Of a DNA stretch of 64,000 bases, positions 43,560 through 53,922 are shown one piece after another. Within the stretch, counting starts at the first letter, position 1; the number at the start of each line of letters is the position of its first letter. Under the pieces are notes generated by a model. That model was given only the letters and a program-made list of their open reading frames with translations, was not told the DNA's origin and searched no databases. The DNA comes from Pseudomonas sp. DNDY-54 (GTDB taxonomy: Bacteria; Pseudomonadota; Gammaproteobacteria; Pseudomonadales; Pseudomonadaceae): NCBI RefSeq assembly GCF_019880365.1, contig NZ_CP082271.1, forward strand, positions 3,348,001 to 3,412,000, read 5' to 3'. The position numbers were made by a program, and so were the translations under genes.

Positions 43560-44615
43560 CTAGACAATCCCTTTAAGCGCACCGATTAATGCCTGATTCT
43601 GTTCCGGCGCGCCAATGGTAATTCGCAAGTACTGCTCGATCCGCGGCTGCTTGAAGTGGCGGACAATGATGCCCTGCTCTCTAAGATCGGCAGCCAGCGT
43701 CGCAGCGTCGTGCTGTGGATGACGGGTGAACACGAAGTTGGCCGCTGATGGCAGCACCTCGAAGCCCATCGCTTCCATTGCTGCGGTAACCGACTCGCGG
43801 CTAGCAATTACCTGCCGACAGGTCTGCTCGAAATAAGCGCGGTCTTCGAACGCAGCTGCCGCGCCGGCAATCGCAATGCGATCCAGCGGGTAGGAGTTGA
43901 AGCTGTTCTTGATGCGTTCCAGCGCCTCGATCAGGTCCGGATGCCCGATAGCCAAACCGACTCGGAGCCCCGCCAATGACCGTGACTTCGAAAGCGTCTG
44001 GGTGACCAGCAGGTTCGGATAGCGATCCACCAACGCAACGGCCGAAATGCCACCAAAATCGATATAGGCCTCATCCACCAGCACAACGGAATCGGGGTTC
44101 GCCTGAAGCAACCGTTCTATAGCGTCGAGCGCCAACGCGCATCCAGTCGGTGCATTGGGGTTGGGAAAGATGATCCCACCGTTGGGTCGAGCATAGTCAG
44201 CGACATCGATCTGGAATCGTTCATCCAACCTAACGGTTTCATAGTCGATACCGTACAAGCCGCAGTAAACAGGGTAGAAACTGTAGGTCACGTCGGGAAA
44301 CAGCAAGGGCTTCCCATGCTGAAACAGGCCATGAAAGGCATGGGCGAGCACCTCATCCGATCCGTTGCCAACGAACACTTGGCTCGGTTGCACCCCATAG
44401 AAGTCAGCAACTGAGCACTTGAGGCGTTCGCCATTAGGGTCTGGATACAGCCGCAAGCTGTCGCCTAGCTCGGCCTGCATCGCCGCGATCGCCTTCGGCG
44501 ATGGGCCATAGGGGTTTTCATTAGTGTTGAGCTTGACCAGGTTGATCAGCTTCGGCTGCTCCCCTGGAACATAGGGGACCAGGTCCTTGACGAAAGGGCT
44601 CCAAAATTTGCTCAT
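43560..44615 (-). CDS. hisC: Histidinol-phosphate aminotransferase HisC
   Basis: HisC transaminates imidazole acetol phosphate to histidinol phosphate, using pyridoxal phosphate. The 351 aa protein begins MSKFWSPFVKDLVPYVPGEQ and carries NENPYGPSP, the PLP-pocket aspartate and tyrosine VDEAYIDF and the lysine region SKSRSLAGLRVG. ATG 44615 is chosen over the longer open frame by similarity to the family start. It follows hisD after a 124-bp gap. Confidence 0.96.
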   Translation of the reverse strand: MSKFWSPFVKDLVPYVPGEQPKLINLVKLNTNENPYGPSPKAIAAMQAELGDSLRLYPDPNGERLKCSVADFYGVQPSQVFVGNGSDEVLAHAFHGLFQHGKPLLFPDVTYSFYPVYCGLYGIDYETVRLDERFQIDVADYARPNGGIIFPNPNAPTGCALALDAIERLLQANPDSVVLVDEAYIDFGGISAVALVDRYPNLLVTQTLSKSRSLAGLRVGLAIGHPDLIEALERIKNSFNSYPLDRIAIAGAAAAFEDRAYFEQTCRQVIASRESVTAAMEAMGFEVLPSAANFVFTRHPQHDAATLAADLREQGIIVRHFKQPRIEQYLRITIGAPEQNQALIGALKGIV

Positions 44616-44739
44616 CTGCCCTTCACTCCTCAAAACATGAATTGTTTGCCATCAGACGGAACACGGCTACGCGTATAACACGGCCCGATTGACCAAAGCG
44701 GACAGGCAAAACGCGTGTACTCAGCAGGTGTGTTTTTCG

Positions 44740-46050
44740 CTAGTGCTTAATTCGATACTCGGCACTGCGTGCGTGAGCGGTCAAGGACTCGCCCCGTGCC
44801 AGCACTGAGGCGATCTTGCCCAGCTCAGATGCGCCTTCGGCCGAGCAATTGATGATCGACGAGCGTTTCTGAAAGTCGTAAACACCGAGCGGTGACGAGA
44901 ATCGAGCGGTTCCTGACGTGGGAAGTACGTGGTTTGGGCCAGCACAATAGTCGCCCAACGCTTCGGCAGTGTAGCGGCCCATGAAAATCGCGCCTGCGTG
45001 GCGAATCTGCGGCAACCATTGCTCAGGATCGGCTACGGACAGTTCAAGGTGCTCTGGCGCAATGCGATTCGCCACCTCGATTGCCTGCTGCATGTCAGCG
45101 ACTTGAATCAGCGCCCCGCGACCCTGCAAGGATGCGCGGGCGATCTCACGGCGCTCCAGCGTCGGCAGCAGGCGGCCAATGCTTTCGGCAACTCGGTCAA
45201 GAAATGCCGCGTCCGGACTGACCAAAATCGATTGCGCATCTTCGTCGTGCTCGGCCTGGGAAAACAGGTCCATGGCAATCCAGTCCGGGTCGGTTTGACC
45301 GTCGCAGACCACCAGGATCTCAGACGGCCCGGCGATCATGTCGATCCCAACCTTGCCAAACACGTGACGCTTGGCAGTGGCGACATAGATATTGCCCGGC
45401 CCGACGATCTTGTCCACTGGCGGCACGCTCTCGGTGCCGTAGGCCAGCGCAGCGACCGCCTGGGCTCCGCCGATGGTGAAGACCCGATCGACCCCGGCAA
45501 TGCAGGCCGCCGCCAGCACCAGCTCGTTGATCTCACCGCGAGGGGTGGGCACAACCATGACCACCTCGGGTACTCCGGCCACCTTCGCCGGAATGGCGTT
45601 CATCAATACTGAAGACGGGTATGAAGCCTTACCACCCGGCACATAGAGTCCAGCACGATCAAGGGGGGTGACCTTCTGGCCCAACACGGTGCCATTGGCT
45701 TCGGTGTACGTCCATGAATCCTGTTTTTGCTTTTCATGGTAACTACGGACCCTCGCTGCCGCGGCTTCCAGCGCCTGGCGTTGGGCCGGGCTGATTCGGG
45801 TGAGCGCCAGCTCGAGGCGCTCACGGGGCAGGATCAGATCGGTCATGGAGGCGACCTCGAGCCCGTCGAAACGCTGAGTCAACTCAACCAACGCCGCATC
45901 CCCGCGCTCACGTACGGCCTTGATGATCTCCATCACACGCTGATTGACGCCATCATCAGAAACGCTCTCCCAGCTCAGCAGATGATCCAGGTGCCGAGCA
46001 AACTCAGGATCAGCAGCATTGAGTCGGCGAATGTCGATGGGAGCAGTCAT
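44740..46050 (-). CDS. hisD: Histidinol dehydrogenase HisD
   Basis: HisD oxidises histidinol to histidine in two NAD-dependent steps, using zinc. The 436 aa protein has conserved GGAQAVAALAYGTESVP, the zinc-site region QAEHDEDAQSI, and GPNHVLPTSGTARF. ATG 46050 has a GAGG ribosome site 7 bp upstream; four extra upstream codons are possible but unlikely. Confidence 0.97.
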   Translation of the reverse strand: MTAPIDIRRLNAADPEFARHLDHLLSWESVSDDGVNQRVMEIIKAVRERGDAALVELTQRFDGLEVASMTDLILPRERLELALTRISPAQRQALEAAAARVRSYHEKQKQDSWTYTEANGTVLGQKVTPLDRAGLYVPGGKASYPSSVLMNAIPAKVAGVPEVVMVVPTPRGEINELVLAAACIAGVDRVFTIGGAQAVAALAYGTESVPPVDKIVGPGNIYVATAKRHVFGKVGIDMIAGPSEILVVCDGQTDPDWIAMDLFSQAEHDEDAQSILVSPDAAFLDRVAESIGRLLPTLERREIARASLQGRGALIQVADMQQAIEVANRIAPEHLELSVADPEQWLPQIRHAGAIFMGRYTAEALGDYCAGPNHVLPTSGTARFSSPLGVYDFQKRSSIINCSAEGASELGKIASVLARGESLTAHARSAEYRIKH

Positions 46051-46180
46051 AGCGGGCCTCACGGAAGATACGGACTGGCTGATTCAGGTGCCTTAGGTTA
46101 ACAAGCCGACGGCGCGGGCACCTGAGAATTTCGGCTATGGCCTGCATAGGCGAATCGGCTGCGCAGGAGCCAGGCGAACG

Positions 46181-46810
46181 TTAAGCGTGCTGCGCAACGG
46201 CGCTCTGCAGCGCATCGATAAGCGCCTGAATGCGCGCATGCTGCATTTTCATTGACGCCTTGTTGACCACCAGTCGCGAACTGATCATGGCGATGAGTTC
46301 CTGCGGCTCCAGCCCGTTAGCCCGGAGCGTATTACCGGTATCCACGACGTCGATAATGGTGTCAGCCAGGCCCACCAGCGGCGCGAGCTCCATCGACCCA
46401 TACAGTTTGATGATATCCACCTGACGACCTTGCTCGGCGTAGTAGCGCTTGGCGACATTGACGAACTTGGTAGCGACCCGCAGACGCCCTTTGGGCGCTG
46501 GCGCACCAACTCTGCCAGCCGTCATCAGCTTGCAGTTAGCGATTTTGAGGTCCAGCGGCTCGTACAGCCCTTGGCCACCGTATTCCATCAGCACATCTTT
46601 GCCGGCCACCCCGAGATCCGCCGCGCCGTGCTCGACGTAGGTCGGCACATCCGTCGCACGGACGATCAACAAACGCACATCATCCTGCGTAGTCGGGATG
46701 ATCAGTTTGCGGCTCTTTTCTGGATTTTCGGTCGGGACGATACCGGCCGCGGCAAGCAGCGGAAGCGTGTCGTCGAGAATGCGGCCTTTGGACAGGGCAA
46801 TGGTGAGCAT
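46181..46810 (-). CDS. hisG: ATP phosphoribosyltransferase HisG, short form
   Basis: HisG makes phosphoribosyl-ATP, the first step of histidine synthesis. The 209 aa length is the short form, which lacks the C-terminal regulatory domain and needs HisZ; hisZ is not in this window. ALSKGRILDDTLPLLA and the PRPP-binding DVVDTGNTLRANGL are visible. ATG 46810 is preferred to a start 11 codons upstream because it matches the family N-terminus. Confidence 0.96.
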   Translation of the reverse strand: MLTIALSKGRILDDTLPLLAAAGIVPTENPEKSRKLIIPTTQDDVRLLIVRATDVPTYVEHGAADLGVAGKDVLMEYGGQGLYEPLDLKIANCKLMTAGRVGAPAPKGRLRVATKFVNVAKRYYAEQGRQVDIIKLYGSMELAPLVGLADTIIDVVDTGNTLRANGLEPQELIAMISSRLVVNKASMKMQHARIQALIDALQSAVAQHA

Positions 46811-46925
46811 GGACGGATATTCCTTGGTGCCTGTTGTTGCCAACCTTGGCGTTGGCCTTGGCGTTCGCGGGGCTGATCGCAGCCGCCGGCACTATGCGCT
46901 AGCGGCTGCGGCCCTTAGCCATTAG

Positions 46926-48191
<1,266 letters not shown>

Positions 48192-48292
48192 GGATGTTCC
48201 CGTAACCCGCAGGCTCGAAGCGCTGGCGAAGAAGAGCCGTACGCGGCGTCAATGACGGCGCACGGGCTGAAAATGTATGTCGCAACCGGCAA

Positions 48293-48532
48293 TCAGCTAC
48301 GTGCAAGCCAGTCGGCATGGCTGAAGAACTTCATCGTGACGGCGTGAATACTGCCGTCCGCAATCCAGGGGTTCAGGTGGGCATAGATCTGTTGTTGCCG
48401 CTTGACCGGGCTCAGACCAGCCAACTCGTCGCTGATCACGTTCAGCTGAAAGTTGCAGCCTTCGCCCTCGACTTCCACCTGTGCGCCTGAAAGCTTCTCT
48501 TCCAGGAAATTCTTAACTTCTACGGCCTGCAT
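48293..48532 (-). CDS. ibaG: BolA-family protein IbaG
   Basis: IbaG is a BolA-like protein that partners with monothiol glutaredoxins in iron-sulfur traffic and has been linked to acid stress. The 79 aa product has the conserved NFQLNVISDELAGLSPVKRQQQIYAHL core. ATG 48532 has GAGG 8 bp upstream; the TTG two codons before is unlikely. It lies between the mla operon and murA. Confidence 0.94.
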   Translation of the reverse strand: MQAVEVKNFLEEKLSGAQVEVEGEGCNFQLNVISDELAGLSPVKRQQQIYAHLNPWIADGSIHAVTMKFFSHADWLARS

Positions 48533-48577
48533 GTTCAACCTCGATCGGCGCCGGACGCGCGCGGCCGGCCATCATAC

Positions 48578-48628
48578 AAAAAAGCCCTTGAGCTGCGAAC
48601 CCCGAAGCCGCTTGGGGTGACGAAGCTC
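48578..48628 (-). terminator. Terminator at the end of the mla-psiE transcript
   Basis: On the minus strand GAGCT ... ACCCC ... GGGGT ... AGCTC forms a two-part stem-loop followed, after AAGGGC, by six T residues. It starts about 2 bp after the PsiE-like gene ends. Confidence 0.6.
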
Positions 48629-48629
48629 A

Positions 48630-49112
48630 CTACTCGAGGGTCTCCGCCTCGCTATCCGGCCGGCGCGGGTGTCGATTGCCCGCCGTTACCGCGGGAAACT
48701 TCGAAGAAGCAAAGCGCACCACGAGGATCGCCACGGCCAGCAGCAGAATCGCGCCTGAAATATAGACGACGCCCATGTCGGGTCGATGATGGTGCGAAAC
48801 ATCGGAAATCAGCAAACGCGTGAGCGCAGTGATCGCCACGTAGATAAGGAAGCGCACGGGCATATGGTTGGTCTTGAAATAGATGCCAACCATTGCGCCA
48901 AGCTCAAGGTAGATAAACAGCAGCAGGATGTCGTCAACACTGATGCTGCCTTTGTCGAGCATTCCCAGAAACGCGTCCAGACCTGCCCAGGCCGTAACCG
49001 CCCCGATAGCAAACAGGGACAGGTAGTGAAAGGTTTCGACGAACAGGTTACCCAGCGACTCGGCGACGGCGTGTACCTTGCTGCGTGCCGACTCAGCCCA
49101 GCGCAGCAGCAT
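48630..49112 (-). CDS. PsiE-family membrane protein
   Basis: The 160 aa protein resembles the phosphate-starvation-inducible PsiE family of unknown function. It has four membrane segments (about residues 28-48, 60-80, 85-105 and 112-132), a histidine-rich loop (SDVSHHHRPDM) and a basic tail. Its ATG overlaps the mlaB stop as TGATG, so it is the last gene of the mla operon here. No PhoB box was sought; the regulation suggested by the name is not shown. Confidence 0.85.
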   Translation of the reverse strand: MLLRWAESARSKVHAVAESLGNLFVETFHYLSLFAIGAVTAWAGLDAFLGMLDKGSISVDDILLLFIYLELGAMVGIYFKTNHMPVRFLIYVAITALTRLLISDVSHHHRPDMGVVYISGAILLLAVAILVVRFASSKFPAVTAGNRHPRRPDSEAETLE

Positions 49113-49438
49113 CAGATAGCCCCTTCCGAATCGCCTGCCAGAGGAAGGATTTCCAGCAGCCCAGATACCTTAGCGATTTCGCGCATGTCCTCAGGGACAC
49201 CGATGATTTCCACCTGACGCTCGGACGCCCGTGCGTCGCGGGTAAAAGCGAGCAACAGTGAAAGCCCAACGCTGCTGGACTTTTCCACAGACGAACAATC
49301 GATCAGCAAACGTTCGCCTTTGCCCGCACGGATCAAGGCTTGACCGGCCTGGCGCAAAGCCGGGCCGGACTGGTAATCGAGCACACCGAAAAGCTGCAGC
49401 TCGCCGCTGTCTCCCCGCTCGACACGCGCGTTACTCAT
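49112..49438 (-). CDS. mlaB: STAS-domain protein MlaB
   Basis: MlaB is the small cytoplasmic STAS-domain subunit of the MlaFEDB phospholipid transporter, binding the ATPase MlaF. The 108 aa product has DCSSVEKSSSVGLSLLLAFTRDA, the STAS motif with the conserved threonine/serine region. It overlaps mlaC by 8 bp. Confidence 0.92.
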   Translation of the reverse strand: MSNARVERGDSGELQLFGVLDYQSGPALRQAGQALIRAGKGERLLIDCSSVEKSSSVGLSLLLAFTRDARASERQVEIIGVPEDMREIAKVSGLLEILPLAGDSEGAI

Positions 49439-50084
49439 CGTCGCCCGCTGCCTGCTGGCCCGCCTCAGTGTCCTTGGCGCGCGCGACTACCTCTGCCCAG
49501 CCATCGATCGTCTTATCCAGGTCGCCGCCATTCTTTTGCATGGCATCTGCGAATTGATCGCGGAATAGCTTGCCAATGTTGATGCCATTGATGATCACGT
49601 TACGCACGCGCCATTCGCCACCTTGATTGACCATTGTGTAGGACACGGGGTAGATCTCGCCCTGGCGGCCGGTGACTTCCATACCGACACTGGTACGCTC
49701 AGCGTCTTGCTTGCCGCTCGCCGGCAGCACACGTATCTGCTGGTTGTTGTACTCCAGGAGCGCGTTGCCATAGAACTGCATGAGGCTGCGCTTGAAGTTC
49801 TCTTGGAAGCGCGTCATCTGTGCAGGGCTTGCGTTGCGCGAATACTTAACCGTCATGATGCTTCGTGAGATTCCTTCCGCATCCACCACTGGACCTAGAA
49901 TCTCGTTGAGCGATTCGTAGAAGGCGTTCGGGTCCTGACGGTATTGGTCTTTATTCGTTTTGAGATCCGCGAGCAGCTCATCCGTGGTTTTCTGGATCAC
50001 TTCGTGAGCACTCGGGGCGGCCAAGGCCAGCATCGGCAAGGCGGTCAGCAACACCAGCACGCCACGGCGCAGGGCAGTCATCAT
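49431..50084 (-). CDS. mlaC: Periplasmic phospholipid-binding protein MlaC
   Basis: MlaC is the periplasmic carrier that moves phospholipid between the outer membrane and the MlaFEDB complex. The 217 aa precursor has a signal peptide ending in LALAAP (about residue 22), and KYSRNASPAQMTRFQENFKRSLMQFYGNAL is the family core. ATG 50084 has a GAGGAG site 7 bp upstream; a second ATG follows directly. Confidence 0.94.
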   Translation of the reverse strand: MMTALRRGVLVLLTALPMLALAAPSAHEVIQKTTDELLADLKTNKDQYRQDPNAFYESLNEILGPVVDAEGISRSIMTVKYSRNASPAQMTRFQENFKRSLMQFYGNALLEYNNQQIRVLPASGKQDAERTSVGMEVTGRQGEIYPVSYTMVNQGGEWRVRNVIINGINIGKLFRDQFADAMQKNGGDLDKTIDGWAEVVARAKDTEAGQQAAGDDE

Positions 50085-50095
50085 ATGGATACTCC

Positions 50096-50554
50096 TCACT
50101 CTTTATTGACCGAATTGAGCAAAAATTTGCCGATCAGCTCTTCCAACACAAGGGACGACTGGGTATCGCGAATCGTATCGCCGTCGCCCAGCGTTTCCTC
50201 TTCGCCGCCGACACTGATGCCGACATATTTTTCGCCCAGCAAGCCGGCAGTCAGAATCGACGCCGTTGAGTCCATCGGCAGGATATCGATATCCTTCTGG
50301 ACCTCCAGCGTGACACGTCCGGTATAGCTCTCGCGGTCCAGATCGATCGCAGTCACTTTGCCAATGGTCACGCCGGCCATGGTGACCTTTGATCGGACAC
50401 TGAGACCGGCAATATTGTCGAAATAGGCGTAAAGCTTATAGGTGTCAGTGCTATCGACATTCAGCCCACTGACCCGCAGCGACAGCAGGAGCAGCGCCAG
50501 AACACCGGCCAAGAGGAACAAGCCAACACCGATTTCCAGGGTGCGGATACGCAT
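50096..50554 (-). CDS. mlaD: MCE-domain protein MlaD
   Basis: MlaD forms the hexameric periplasmic ring of the phospholipid transporter and is anchored by one N-terminal helix (about residues 7-27). The 152 aa product has one MCE domain (YKLYAYFDNIAGLSVRSKVTMAGVTIG). ATG 50554 overlaps the mlaE stop as TGATG. Confidence 0.95.
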   Translation of the reverse strand: MRIRTLEIGVGLFLLAGVLALLLLSLRVSGLNVDSTDTYKLYAYFDNIAGLSVRSKVTMAGVTIGKVTAIDLDRESYTGRVTLEVQKDIDILPMDSTASILTAGLLGEKYVGISVGGEEETLGDGDTIRDTQSSLVLEELIGKFLLNSVNKE

Positions 50555-51351
50555 CAAAAATCTCCAAACATCAAGGCGGTCAAAATAAAGTCGAGGCCGA
50601 GTACCGCCAGAGAGGCGTAAACGACGGTCCGGGTCGTGGCACGGCTGATACCTTCTGAAGTTGGTTCGCAGTCGTACCCCTGAAACACCGCGATCCAGGT
50701 AACCACCACGCCAAACACCAAGCTTTTGATCACGCCATTGAGTACGTCTGACGTAAAGGTGACGCTGTTCTGCATGTTGGACCAGAACGAGCCTTCATAC
50801 ACCCCTAGCCAGTCTACGGCGACCATCGCGCCGCCCCAGATACCCACCACGTTGAAGATTACGGTCAGCAGCGGCAAGGAAATGAAGCCGGCCCAAAGCC
50901 GCGGCGCAATGATGTACTTCAGCGGATCGACGCCAATCATTTCTAGGCTGGACAGTTGTTCGGTGGACTTCATATTGCCGATCTCAGCCGCCAGTGCTGA
51001 TCCAGCGCGCCCGGCGAACAACAACGCGGTCACCACAGGCCCGAGCTCCCGCAGCAGCGTCAATGCCACCATCTGCCCCACCGCTTGCTCGGAACCGTAG
51101 CTGCTCAGAATGCTGTAACCCTGCAGCGCAAGCACCATGCCGATAAAGATGCCGGATACCACAACGATCGCCAGCGACAGCACACCGACCGAATAGAGCT
51201 GCCGGATAAGTAGTGAGAACCGATTGCGCAACCCACTGGGCCCAAACAGCGCATGAAACAGGAACAGTGTCGCGCGCCCCTGTGCCGCGATCACGTTTAT
51301 GCCAGCCTCACCAAACGCTCGGATTCGCTCGACTAAAGAACGTTTACGCAT
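50554..51351 (-). CDS. mlaE: Phospholipid ABC transporter permease MlaE
   Basis: MlaE is the inner-membrane permease of the complex. The 265 aa product has about five or six hydrophobic segments and the family segments GMVLALQGYSILSSYGSEQAVG and AGRAGSALAAEIGNMKSTEQLSSLEMIGVDP. ATG 51351 is chosen by family length and overlaps mlaF by 8 bp. Confidence 0.95.
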   Translation of the reverse strand: MRKRSLVERIRAFGEAGINVIAAQGRATLFLFHALFGPSGLRNRFSLLIRQLYSVGVLSLAIVVVSGIFIGMVLALQGYSILSSYGSEQAVGQMVALTLLRELGPVVTALLFAGRAGSALAAEIGNMKSTEQLSSLEMIGVDPLKYIIAPRLWAGFISLPLLTVIFNVVGIWGGAMVAVDWLGVYEGSFWSNMQNSVTFTSDVLNGVIKSLVFGVVVTWIAVFQGYDCEPTSEGISRATTRTVVYASLAVLGLDFILTALMFGDF

Positions 51352-52159
51352 CGGAGCCTCGCAGCAAATCCTCGGCATAGTCCGGTGCCGGAAAATGGAA
51401 AGGAACCGGGCCGTCCGCAGCGCCCTTCATGAACTGTTGAATACGCGGACTGGTTGACGCTCGCAGCTCAGCTGGCGTTCCCTGCCCAAGTACCTGCCCA
51501 TCGCCCACGACGTAGATGTAATCGGCAATGCTGGCAGTTTCGGCCAGGTCATGAGAGACGACGATACTGGTGATACCCAGAGCATCGTTGAGCAATCGGA
51601 TCAACTGCACCAGCACGCCCATGGCAATCGGGTCCTGGCCGGCAAAGGGCTCGTCATACATGAGAATCTGAGGATCCAGCGCAATCGCACGCGCGAGCGC
51701 CACACGACGTTTCATCCCACCGGACAGCTCGTCAGGCATCAGCTCCACCGCCCCGCGCAGCCCCACCGCCTGCAGCTTCATCAGGACGATGTCGCGGATC
51801 ATCTCTTCAGGCAGTTTGGTATGCACACGCAGTGGAAAGGCCACGTTCTCGAAAACATCGAGGTCAGTGAACAGCGCGCCGCTCTGGAACAGCACGCCCA
51901 TCTGCTTGCGCATATCGAACAGCTCGCGGCGCGACAGCGTTGGCAGGTTGGTCCCGGCGACCCAGACTTCGCCGCTGGTTGGCTTGAGCTGGGCGGCGAT
52001 CAGGCGCAACAGCGTGGTCTTACCGCAGCCGGACGGACCCATGATGGCCGTCACCTTGCCTCGCGGTATGACGATATCGACATTGTTGAAAATGCTCCGC
52101 TCCCCGCGCATGAAGGTGACACCCTTCAGCTCGACGGCGTTAGCGTTGGCGGCGCTCAT
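51344..52159 (-). CDS. mlaF: Phospholipid ABC transporter ATPase MlaF
   Basis: MlaF is the ATPase of the Mla system that keeps the outer membrane asymmetric. The 271 aa protein has Walker A GPSGCGKTT at about residues 41-49, the signature LSGGMKRR and Walker B ILMYDEPFAGQDP, followed by SHDLAETASIAD. It is the first gene of mlaFEDCB. A good promoter lies upstream. Confidence 0.97.
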   Translation of the reverse strand: MSAANANAVELKGVTFMRGERSIFNNVDIVIPRGKVTAIMGPSGCGKTTLLRLIAAQLKPTSGEVWVAGTNLPTLSRRELFDMRKQMGVLFQSGALFTDLDVFENVAFPLRVHTKLPEEMIRDIVLMKLQAVGLRGAVELMPDELSGGMKRRVALARAIALDPQILMYDEPFAGQDPIAMGVLVQLIRLLNDALGITSIVVSHDLAETASIADYIYVVGDGQVLGQGTPAELRASTSPRIQQFMKGAADGPVPFHFPAPDYAEDLLRGSDA

Positions 52160-52241
52160 CGGATCTCCTTGGATACAGCCTGCGAATCAGACGCCCTCCG
52201 GTCTTTCGGAGTTACTTCGCAGAGCCGTTTTGGCGGCGCGA

Positions 52242-52270
52242 ACTATAGCACCGCCCTCGGGACCTCCCAA
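52242..52270 (-). promoter_or_regulatory. mla operon promoter
   Basis: Minus-strand TTGGGA (52265-52270) and TATAGT (52242-52247) with a 17-bp spacer lie 83 bp before the mlaF start. Confidence 0.6.
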
Positions 52271-52381
52271 GCAAACGCCTGTATTGGCGCATGAGCGAGC
52301 GGATATTCGTTCAGCTTGAGTTCAGTATCAGCGGCGACGATCCATTCGAAGCTTTTCGGTGAGCAGCGCTGGGTTTGCCGC

Positions 52382-52387
52382 TATAAT
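52382..52387 (+). promoter_or_regulatory. Candidate -10 box for kdsD operon
   Basis: A perfect TATAAT lies 32 bp before the kdsD start; no clear -35 hexamer is present. Confidence 0.45.
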
Positions 52388-52418
52388 CCCGCGTTTTCAT
52401 TCAGGCGACGATGCGAAC

Positions 52419-53393
52419 ATGAGTCAGAGCAACCAGCTGATCGAGACGGCCCAGCGCACAATCCGCATGGAGATAGAAGCGGTCGAGCAACTCAAGAGCC
52501 GCATCGATGCGCAGTTCGTCAAGGCCTGTGAGCTCATCCTTCAATGCAAGGGCCGCGTCGTCGTGGTCGGCATGGGCAAGTCCGGGCATATCGGCAACAA
52601 GATCGCCGCCACGCTCGCCAGCACCGGCACCACCGCCTTTTTTGTTCATCCGGCCGAAGCCAGCCATGGCGACATGGGCATGATTACCCGTGACGACGTT
52701 GTGCTGGCCCTATCCAACTCGGGCACAACCAGCGAAATCGTGACCCTGCTGCCGCTGATCAAACGCTTAGGGATCACCTTGATCAGCATGACCGGCAACC
52801 CCGATTCTGTGCTCGCCAAGGCGGCGGAGGTCAACATCGATGCGAGCGTTGCCATCGAAGCCTGCCCGCTGAACCTGGCGCCCACCTCTTCGACTACCGT
52901 GAGCCTGGTACTCGGTGATGCGCTGGCGATCGCGCTGCTGGAGTCCCGCGGCTTCACCGCCGAGGATTTCGCCTTTTCTCACCCCGGCGGCGCACTGGGA
53001 CGACGCCTACTGCTCAAAGTCGAACATGTGATGCACGCCGGAGCGCGCCTTCCGCTTGTCAATCGGGGCACTTCTCTGCGCGAAGCGCTGTTGGAGATGA
53101 CCCAGAAAGGGCTCGGCATGACCGCGGTTTTAGAGGCGGACGGCACCTTGGCTGGCATCTTCACTGACGGTGACTTGCGCCGCACGCTGGACAAGGGGAT
53201 CGATGTGCGCCAGGCCAGCATTGATCAGGTCATGACGGTCCATGGCAAGACTGCCAACGCCGACATGCTCGCTGCCGAAGCGTTACGAATAATGGAAGAC
53301 AATAAGATCAACGCGCTGGTAGTAGTCGATGAGAACGACCGCCCTGTTGGTGCGCTTAACATGCATGATCTGCTGCGCGCGGGAGTGATGTAA
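52419..53393 (+). CDS. kdsD: Arabinose 5-phosphate isomerase KdsD
   Basis: KdsD converts ribulose 5-phosphate to arabinose 5-phosphate, the precursor of Kdo for LPS. The 324 aa protein has a SIS domain (GMGKSGHIGNKIAATLASTGT, SNSGTTSEI) followed by two CBS domains (about residues 205-320, with ALNMHDLLRAGVM at the end). ATG 52419 gives the family's N-terminus. Its stop overlaps kdsC as TAATG. Confidence 0.96.
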   Translation: MSQSNQLIETAQRTIRMEIEAVEQLKSRIDAQFVKACELILQCKGRVVVVGMGKSGHIGNKIAATLASTGTTAFFVHPAEASHGDMGMITRDDVVLALSNSGTTSEIVTLLPLIKRLGITLISMTGNPDSVLAKAAEVNIDASVAIEACPLNLAPTSSTTVSLVLGDALAIALLESRGFTAEDFAFSHPGGALGRRLLLKVEHVMHAGARLPLVNRGTSLREALLEMTQKGLGMTAVLEADGTLAGIFTDGDLRRTLDKGIDVRQASIDQVMTVHGKTANADMLAAEALRIMEDNKINALVVVDENDRPVGALNMHDLLRAGVM

Positions 53394-53914
53394 TGAACGA
53401 CTTACTTCGTCGCGCCCGCGATGTCCGTCTGGCTATCTTTGACGTCGACGGCGTTCTCACCGATGGCAAGCTGTACTTTCTTGTCGATGGCAGCGAGTTC
53501 AAGACCTTCAATACGCTCGATGGTCAAGGGATCAAGATGCTGATCAATTCTGGCGTTCGCACCGCGATCATCAGTGGCCGCAAGACACCCGTTGTCGAGC
53601 GACGAGCCCAAAACCTGGGCATCCAGCACCTGTATCAGGGGCGTGAGGACAAGTTGGTGGTGCTCGATGAATTGCTCGCCGAACTCGGGCTCGACTACGC
53701 TGAAGTCGCCTATCTGGGTGACGATCTCCCAGACCTGCCAGTGATACGCCGTGTCGGCCTGGGCATGGCTGTCGCCAGCGCAGATACCTTTGTACGCCAG
53801 CATGCGCACGGGGTTACTGCCGCTCGCGGTGGTGAGGGTGCGGCACGCGAGTTCTGCGAACTGATCATGCGCGCCCAAGGCAGCCTCGAAGCCGCTCAGG
53901 CTGCCTATCTCTAG
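53393..53914 (+). CDS. kdsC: Kdo-8-phosphate phosphatase KdsC
   Basis: KdsC hydrolyses Kdo 8-phosphate to Kdo. The 173 aa protein is a HAD phosphatase without a cap, with the nucleophile motif FDVDGVLTDG near residues 17-26, ISGRKTPVVERR, and the late acidic motif GDDLPDLPV. Last enzyme before Kdo activation. Confidence 0.97.
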   Translation: MNDLLRRARDVRLAIFDVDGVLTDGKLYFLVDGSEFKTFNTLDGQGIKMLINSGVRTAIISGRKTPVVERRAQNLGIQHLYQGREDKLVVLDELLAELGLDYAEVAYLGDDLPDLPVIRRVGLGMAVASADTFVRQHAHGVTAARGGEGAAREFCELIMRAQGSLEAAQAAYL

Positions 53915-53922
53915 AGGTCTCA

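Noticed and set aside
46181..46810. HisG as a truncated gene
   Set aside because: About 210 aa is the established short form that works with HisZ.
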